Of a stretch of DNA of 64,000 nucleotides, positions 57,809-64,000 are shown in pieces (the stretch's first letter is position 1; each line of letters starts with the position of its first letter). Position numbers and translations under genes: made by a program. Source of the stretch: Flaccisagitta enflata (lineage: Eukaryota; Chaetognatha; Sagittoidea; Aphragmophora); assembly GCA_965153355.1 (NCBI GenBank), contig OZ231127.1, positions 4,526,001 to 4,590,000 on the forward strand, read 5' to 3'. The notes below the pieces were generated by a model. The model worked only from the letters and a program-made list of their open reading frames with translations. It was not told where the DNA came from and made no database searches.

Positions 57809-58092
57809 AGAGGGTGTTTCTAGTCAAAGACAATCGCGTTTCTGAAGGGCCACTCGGTCGCTCGCTAAGTTTGTTTGCTAGCACCGCTCAGTCTGCTCAC
57901 TCGCTCCGCTCACTCGCTCCGTGGCGCTCCGCGGCGCTATGCTTGCTTCGCTCCCTTGATCCATTCATGGGCTCGCTCACTCACTTCGCTTACTCCCTAG
58001 TGGAACAGTTGAAATTCTTGAGTATGTGTTCACGCTGTAAACGCGTTCAATGGGAGCAAACGCGATTTTGGTCGTCAGTAGAAACACGCCCT
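57809..58092 (-). mobile_element. Family D MITE, complete copy D8
   Basis: Left end AGGGTGTTTCTAGTCAAAGA, then CAATCGCGTTTCTGAAGGGC. GCTCACTCGCTCCG core. Right part CAGTTGAAATTCTTGAGTAT, GTAAACGCGTTCAATGGGAG and GAAACACGCCCT. Both terminal inverted repeats are present. Confidence 0.9.
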
Positions 58093-58150
58093 CATTTCCG
58101 CACTTATCAAAATCCCTTCCTTCCATATTTTCCTCCTGCCATTGTCAAAG

Positions 58151-58152
<2 letters not shown>

Positions 58153-58208
<56 letters not shown>
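58153..58208. repeat. (AG)n microsatellite
   Basis: Pure AG, then an AGACAGAAATAGA tail. Confidence 0.97.
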
Positions 58209-58209
<1 letters not shown>

Positions 58210-58431
58210 CATGCAGACATAGAAATACAGACAGAAATAGAGACAGAGACAGAAACAGAAGCAGTTAAAAGCGGAGATAGACACTGAGACAGAGGACAAA
58301 TGTGCCAATCTGCCGGATTTAGCCGAACCAATAAATATGCAAATTTCATTCTTTTTTCTCTTTTGTCGCATTTCTTCCTTCATATCCTGTCTGATCTTGA
58401 TATCCTCCCCCCTCCCCCTCGTTTGTTCGCT

Positions 58432-58555
<124 letters not shown>

Positions 58556-58679
58556 TTCTCTTGCTAGCCAACATGATTTCCAAGGAGTGAATCTTTTTGA
58601 TTGTTGGCATCGAGTTTTGATTCCTAATCGAGAAACTCTGATTACGTGTTCCAGTCCAATGAGAGGGTGACTGAAAGAG

Positions 58680-58685
<6 letters not shown>

Positions 58686-58770
<85 letters not shown>

Positions 58771-58800
58771 TGACAGACAGACAGAAAACAGAGACAGAGA
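58686..58800. repeat. (AG)n-(ACAG)n compound repeat
   Basis: AG to 58724, then ACAG. Confidence 0.97.
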
Positions 58801-58928
58801 GAGTGTACATTTATTGCTTACGCCTATTCGTAACAGACATAATACCTGAAAGACAGACAGAAGAAAGTGAGTCCCAAGACAACAAAAAATAAAAAAGATA
58901 CAAGATAGAAAACAGTGAACAGTAAAGT

Positions 58929-59183
58929 GTGATGGACCAACCGACCATCGGATGGACGGAGGGACGGAAGGACGGAGGGACGGAGGGACGGAGGGACGGA
59001 GGAACGGAGGGACGAGAGAGGACGAGACAGACAGACAGACAGACGAACAGACGACAGACGGACAGACGACAGACAGACGGGCGACGACAGACAGACAGAC
59101 GGACGAGACGAACAGACGGACAGACGAACAGACAGAGACGGACGGACGGAGGAACAAAGCGGAGTGTCGAGTCGCGACTGAAA
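58929..59183 (+). mobile_element. Family A-like copy A12 with over-grown GGAC/AGAC core
   Basis: GATGGACCAACCGACCATCG, (GGAGGGAC)n, (CAGACGAA/CAGACGG)n, then ACAAAGCGGAGTGTCGAGTC and GCGACTGAAAG. The core has expanded and the leader is lost. Confidence 0.6.
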
Positions 59184-59305
59184 GAGTTCAACTGTCGGAA
59201 ATCGATGTGACTGTTGATACTTCGGCGACATCGTGTTATTGTCAGCCTCCCATCGTCGCGGCTCTGTTCAACCATGTCACGATGGCGCCGCGTCTACAAA
59301 ACTTC

Positions 59306-59412
59306 ACAACCCGGCGCCGCATTTCCACAAGCCGGCGCCGCATTTCCACAACCCGGCGCCGTATTTCCACATTCCGGCGCGCCGCGTTTTCTTCTCTCCC
59401 ACAACCCGGCGC
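59306..59412. repeat. 21-bp GC-rich repeat (ACCCGGCGCCGCATTTCCAC)
   Basis: Four to five copies of CAACCCGGCGCCGCATTTCC with changes. CpG is retained, unlike most of the window. Confidence 0.85.
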
Positions 59413-59495
59413 CCAATATCTGTACTCTCAAAACTCGGCTTCGTGCGTCTCTGTTTCTCACTTTTTCGTTCAGGTTGATTTTTTTTCCATCTTCC

Positions 59496-59608
59496 ATTTC
59501 TTTTCTTTTCTTTTCTTTTCTTTTCTTTTCTTTTCTTTTCTTTTCTTTTCTTTTCTTTTCTTTTCTTTTCTTTTCTTTTCTTTTCTTTATTTTTCTTTTC
59601 TTTTCAAA
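59496..59608. repeat. (TTTTC)n pentanucleotide array
   Basis: Clean TTTTC. Confidence 0.98.
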
Positions 59609-59679
59609 GGAGTTGGAATTGTTTTGCCGACTGTCAAACGAAGAGTTTTCCCCCTCGTTTATCTTTGCCGCGTCGAAAG

Positions 59680-59765
59680 CAGAAGCGGGGGGTGGGGGGG
59701 GGGGGCGGGGAGGGGAAGGAAGGGGGGGTTGCTGCTTCCGCCGCCACCCTCGCCGCCGCCGTCGC
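59680..59765. repeat. G-rich run followed by (CCG)n
   Basis: GGGGGGTGGGGGGGGGGGCG and AAGGGGGGG runs, then CCGCCGCCG. Confidence 0.85.
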
Positions 59766-59837
59766 TATACATGTGCGTGTAGGTAGACACACACACGCGC
59801 TCCCACTCACACAGATGCACACAAACACACATACTCA

Positions 59838-60000
<163 letters not shown>

Positions 60001-60078
60001 CAGATAGACAGACACAAACACAGACGCAGACACAGAAAAGAATCAACATCAGCAATGTCATCCCTCAGTGATTAAGAA

Positions 60079-60328
60079 AACAAGGCCGGATACACGGCTA
60101 CTCCAGTCGCGCGCGGGTGGGTAGGGGCTGTACTTAAGGTCACTGGATCGTTTGGGCAGGAGCAGTGAGGCCAAAGAGCGCAAAAAACCATAAAAAGTAG
60201 TGCGACGGACAGACCGATGGACCGACGGACGGACCGACAGACCAACGGACCGACGGATCGACGGACGGACCCACCGACCGACCGACCGAAAAAGCGGGGT
60301 TTAGAGTCACGTAGCACGCGACTAAAAA
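60079..60328 (+). mobile_element. Short element family A, copy A13 (complete)
   Basis: AACAAGGCCGGATACACGGC, AGTCGCGCGCGGGTGGGTAG, TTTGGGCAGGAGCAGTG, a (GGACCGAC)n core, GCGGGGTTTAGAGTCACGTA and GCACGCGACTAAAAA. Address and arm differ by one base. Confidence 0.88.
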
Positions 60329-60414
60329 TCTCATGAACTTCTGCTATTTCGACACTTTCCATCTGGAATTCTTTTTTCTAGAGTGGCACCGAGGGACTCG
60401 CGCCATAACAGGCG

Positions 60415-60415
<1 letters not shown>

Positions 60416-60507
<92 letters not shown>
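60416..60507. repeat. (AG)n microsatellite
   Basis: Pure AG. A second short block is at 60671-60703. Confidence 0.98.
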
Positions 60508-60508
<1 letters not shown>

Positions 60509-60666
60509 TACAAGCGCAAGCGCAACCTATTTTGCCGACCTTTTTGCCAGATTAGAAATCTTAACTTGATTAGATTTGCAAATTTGCTGACCTTTGAGAC
60601 GACGGCTGCGAGTCCGCCTGTGTTGCGGATTCCCCATGATCAAACCCGGGCGCGAATCCACGTGAA

Positions 60667-60709
<43 letters not shown>

Positions 60710-60719
60710 AAAGAGAGGA

Positions 60720-60830
60720 GGACCGACAGAAAGAAAGACAGACAGACAGCCAGACACACAGATCAAAAGACAGACAGATCGAAAGATTGACAGACAGACA
60801 ACTAGGCAGACAAATGGACAGACAGACAGA
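60720..60830. repeat. Degenerate (GACA)n tract
   Basis: GACAGACA with GATC interruptions. Confidence 0.85.
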
Positions 60831-61058
60831 GAGAAAGAAAGAAAGAAAGAAAGAATGAGAGAAAGAAAGAAAGAAAGAATGAATGAATGAATGAATGAAA
60901 GAAAGAAAGAAACAAACAAAGAAAGAAAGAAAGAACGAAAAAAGAAAAGTAACAAAAAAAGAAGAAACGAGGAAGAAAAAAAGAAATAAAGAAAGAAAGA
61001 AGGAAAGAAAGATAAAGAAAAGAGAGAGGAAAGAAAAATATAAAAAAAAGAGAGAGGA

Positions 61059-61114
<56 letters not shown>

Positions 61115-61119
61115 CAGAC

Positions 61120-61162
<43 letters not shown>

Positions 61163-61166
61163 AAAA

Positions 61167-61246
<80 letters not shown>

Positions 61247-61266
61247 ATGAAAGAAAGAAAGAAGGA

Positions 61267-61326
<60 letters not shown>

Positions 61327-61361
61327 AAAAAAGAAAGAAAGAAAGAATGAAAGAAAGAAAA

Positions 61362-61437
<76 letters not shown>

Positions 61438-61453
61438 GAGAAAGAAGAAAGAG

Positions 61454-61487
<34 letters not shown>

Positions 61488-61520
61488 CAAGAAAGAAACA
61501 AAGGAAGAAAGAAAGAAAAA
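60830..61520. repeat. (GAAA)n array (~690 bp)
   Basis: Long GAAA tract with TGAA, AAAA and GAGA interruptions. Lys/Glu/Arg and Phe/Leu/Ser frames are artefacts. Confidence 0.97.
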
Positions 61521-61865
61521 ATGAAAGAGAAAAGAAAAAATGGAGGAAAGGGAAGAAAATAGAAATACAAAGAGACAGAGAGACAAATACATGCAAGAAG
61601 GTAATGATTAATAGCAACACGGACTACTGAAGCTACACTTTGCCACATACACGCCTACAAGACAGGCTTTATGCCTATACATCTAATTGTCTATATCATT
61701 TCTTTTTAGCTAAGTCTAACAGTCGTCATTTATATTTTGTCGCTTTTTACCGAGAAAATCAAAAGACTTTCAATTGTTGTCAGAAATGAAAAGAAATGAA
61801 ATTCACCTCTCAAACTGAAAATCGTCTTTTGTCGCAAAGGCAAAGGCATTGATGCAAATTTTTAA
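61520..61865. other. Low-copy spacer
   Basis: AT-rich unique sequence with no recognised gene. Confidence 0.3.
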
Positions 61866-61867
61866 AT

Positions 61868-62560
<693 letters not shown>

Positions 62561-62789
62561 AGGGCGTGTTTTTAGTAAAATTAAAAAACGCGTTTGTTCC
62601 CGTTGAACGCGTTTACAGTGTGAACATATACTAATGAATTTCAAGTGTCCCATGCGAGAGCAAGCAAAGTGAGTGAGCGAGAACATAAACGGAGCGAGTG
62701 AGTGTAGCGCTGCAGAGTGGGTGAACGAACATAGCGAGCGACCGAGTGGCCCGGTAAAAACTCGATTGTCTCTGACTAGAAACACCCCC
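62561..62789 (+). mobile_element. Family D MITE, complete copy D9
   Basis: AGGGCGTGTTTTTAGTAAAA, ACGCGTTTGTTCCCGTTGAA, CGCGTTTACAGTGTGAACAT, TTTCAAGTGTCCCATG, a GAGCGAG core and TTGTCTCTGACTAGAAACAC, then CCCC. Confidence 0.9.
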
Positions 62790-63289
62790 ATATTGCTTAT
62801 CATATCAAACCAGACATCAGTTATTCCTACAGTAAGTTGAGAACTGATATCGCAGTTGATATTAGCCAGACATTGATTGTCTTCACAGTCCATGGAAAAA
62901 TTCATTTTGCTGTAACACTTTTTTTCATCACCTACTAGATAGATTTTAAGCTTGCAAAATCCTATTCAAGGACTTTCTGCAAAGTCAGCGAAGGTTATCA
63001 TATTGCCTTCGGCCCATATCAGATCCTTTTAAATTGCTATGGCTTTTTGGGTTCAAGTAACTTAGCTTTTTTTCATACATAATCGTTCATGTCCAAATTG
63101 TGATAACTAACAATCAATTTGATGAATGTATTTACATTATTTCATCCATGATGTTATTCACTTTCTCCTTTCATATCCTTGATATCCTCTATTTTTCTTG
63201 TTAACTTGTGCTTTCATCTTATTTCCTCTCCATTTCTCTTCTTCCTTTTTTTGCCATTCTTTCCTTTTCTTTCATTTTCTCATTCTTAA
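62789..63289. other. AT-rich low-copy sequence between two inverted D copies
   Basis: No gene is recognised. D9 and D10 are in opposite orientation on either side. Confidence 0.35.
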
Positions 63290-63540
63290 AGGGTGTTTCT
63301 AGTCAGAGACAATCGCCTTTCTAAAGGGCTACTCGGTCGCTCGCTATGTTTGTTCGCTCGCACCGCTCACTCGCTCTACAGCGCTATGCTTCGCTATGCT
63401 CGCTCGCTCCGTTCATGGGCTCGCTTACTCACTTCGCTCACTCCCTCATGGGACAGTTGAAATTCTTGAATATATGTTCATGCTGTAAACGCGTTTAACG
63501 GGAACTATCGCGTTTTTCATCTTCACTAGAAACACGCCCT
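63290..63540 (-). mobile_element. Family D MITE, complete copy D10
   Basis: AGGGTGTTTCTAGTCAGAGA, CAATCGCCTTTCTAAAGGGC, GCTCGCACCGCTCACTCGCT, CATGGGACAGTTGAAATTCT, GTAAACGCGTTTAACGGGAA and ACTAGAAACACGCCCT. 251 bp with both terminal repeats. Confidence 0.92.
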
Positions 63541-63796
63541 TACTTCTTTTTTTCGAGGTCGTTAATGTCTCGGCAAAGATGATGAGCTTCGGAAGTCTGG
63601 AGTTTTACTCAGGTTTTTCAAGAGGAAAAAAAAGTTGTTGCGTGAAAAAGAAATGAAATAAGGCGAGACTGAAGATGAAAAAGAAGGGGAAAAAAAAGGG
63701 TGAAGAAGAAACAAAATGTTGAGATAACAAAAAGAAGGTTATTGACAGGGTGATGAGATATTGTATTGATGGCTTGGGTTATTGAAAATGGGAAAA

Positions 63797-63968
63797 AACA
63801 AGGCCGGATACACGGCTACCGAAGTCGCGTGTGGGTGGGCAGGGGCCATATTAGAGGTCACCAGACCATTTGGGCAGGAGCAGTGAGGTCAAAGAAACAA
63901 AATCACAAAGAAATTAAAGTTTGACCGACCGACTAACCAACCAACTGACCGACCGACGCAACTAAAAA
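63797..63968 (+). mobile_element. Short element family A, copy A14
   Basis: AACAAGGCCGGATACACGGC, AAGTCGCGTGTGGGTGGGCA, TTTGGGCAGGAGCAGTGAGG and a GACCGACC core, ending directly in GACGCAACTAAAAATC. The GCGGGGTGTAGAG segment and inner hairpin arm are deleted. Confidence 0.82.
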
Positions 63969-64000
63969 TCCCAAAGCGCTGGATGGATAATGGTTCTGCT

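Noticed and set aside
60527-61648. Phe/Leu/Ser-rich 373-codon frame resembling a membrane protein
   Set aside because: It is the complement of the (GAAA)n array. The hydrophobicity is compositional.

Overview
This is a repeat-saturated piece of an animal nuclear genome. The evidence for that is one multi-exon gene with spliceosomal GT-AG introns encoding a secreted EGF/discoidin-type protein, a decayed Tc1/mariner transposase, many short non-autonomous transposable elements, and long microsatellites. EGF and F5/8C-like modules in one extracellular protein point to Metazoa. Element style and microsatellite load suggest a marine invertebrate, but I cannot assign a phylum from the sequence.

Layout. 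1-900 is T/G-rich degenerate repeat. 900-3,250 is low-copy, partly CpG-rich sequence with a four-copy 24-bp motif and no convincing gene. 3,250-25,000 holds microsatellites, minisatellites, foldback elements and short elements, with no supported gene except a transposase fossil near 20.3 kb. 25,079-34,035 (+) carries the only well-supported gene: nine exons, 556 codons, with a signal peptide, six EGF modules, one discoidin/F5-8C-like domain, two more EGF modules and a short basic tail. Introns 3 to 8 each carry inserted elements or satellite while the reading frame stays intact. 34,035-54,500 is again repeats, including an 18-bp purine minisatellite flanking a foldback element (38.4-40.3 kb) and a ~540-bp CT tract. 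54,600-57,350 is a nonamer-based hierarchical minisatellite that is open in several frames over 800-900 codons but is almost certainly not a gene. 57,350-64,000 is microsatellites and short elements.

Three repeat groups organise the window. (1) A superfamily here called A/B/C: an AACAAGG leader, usually a short 5' hairpin, an element-specific ~10-nt 'address', a (GACC/GGAC)n core, and a 3' hairpin whose outer arm is the reverse complement of the address, followed by an A-run. Address and arm change together between copies. (2) A TIR-bearing MITE-like family D with a GAGC-rich core (about ten copies). (3) Several foldback (long inverted repeat) elements, two of whose interiors are tandem ~21-bp repeats that flip orientation at the centre. 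The covarying A/B/C ends are the strongest candidate for something undescribed. Element boundaries marked approximate were placed by eye.
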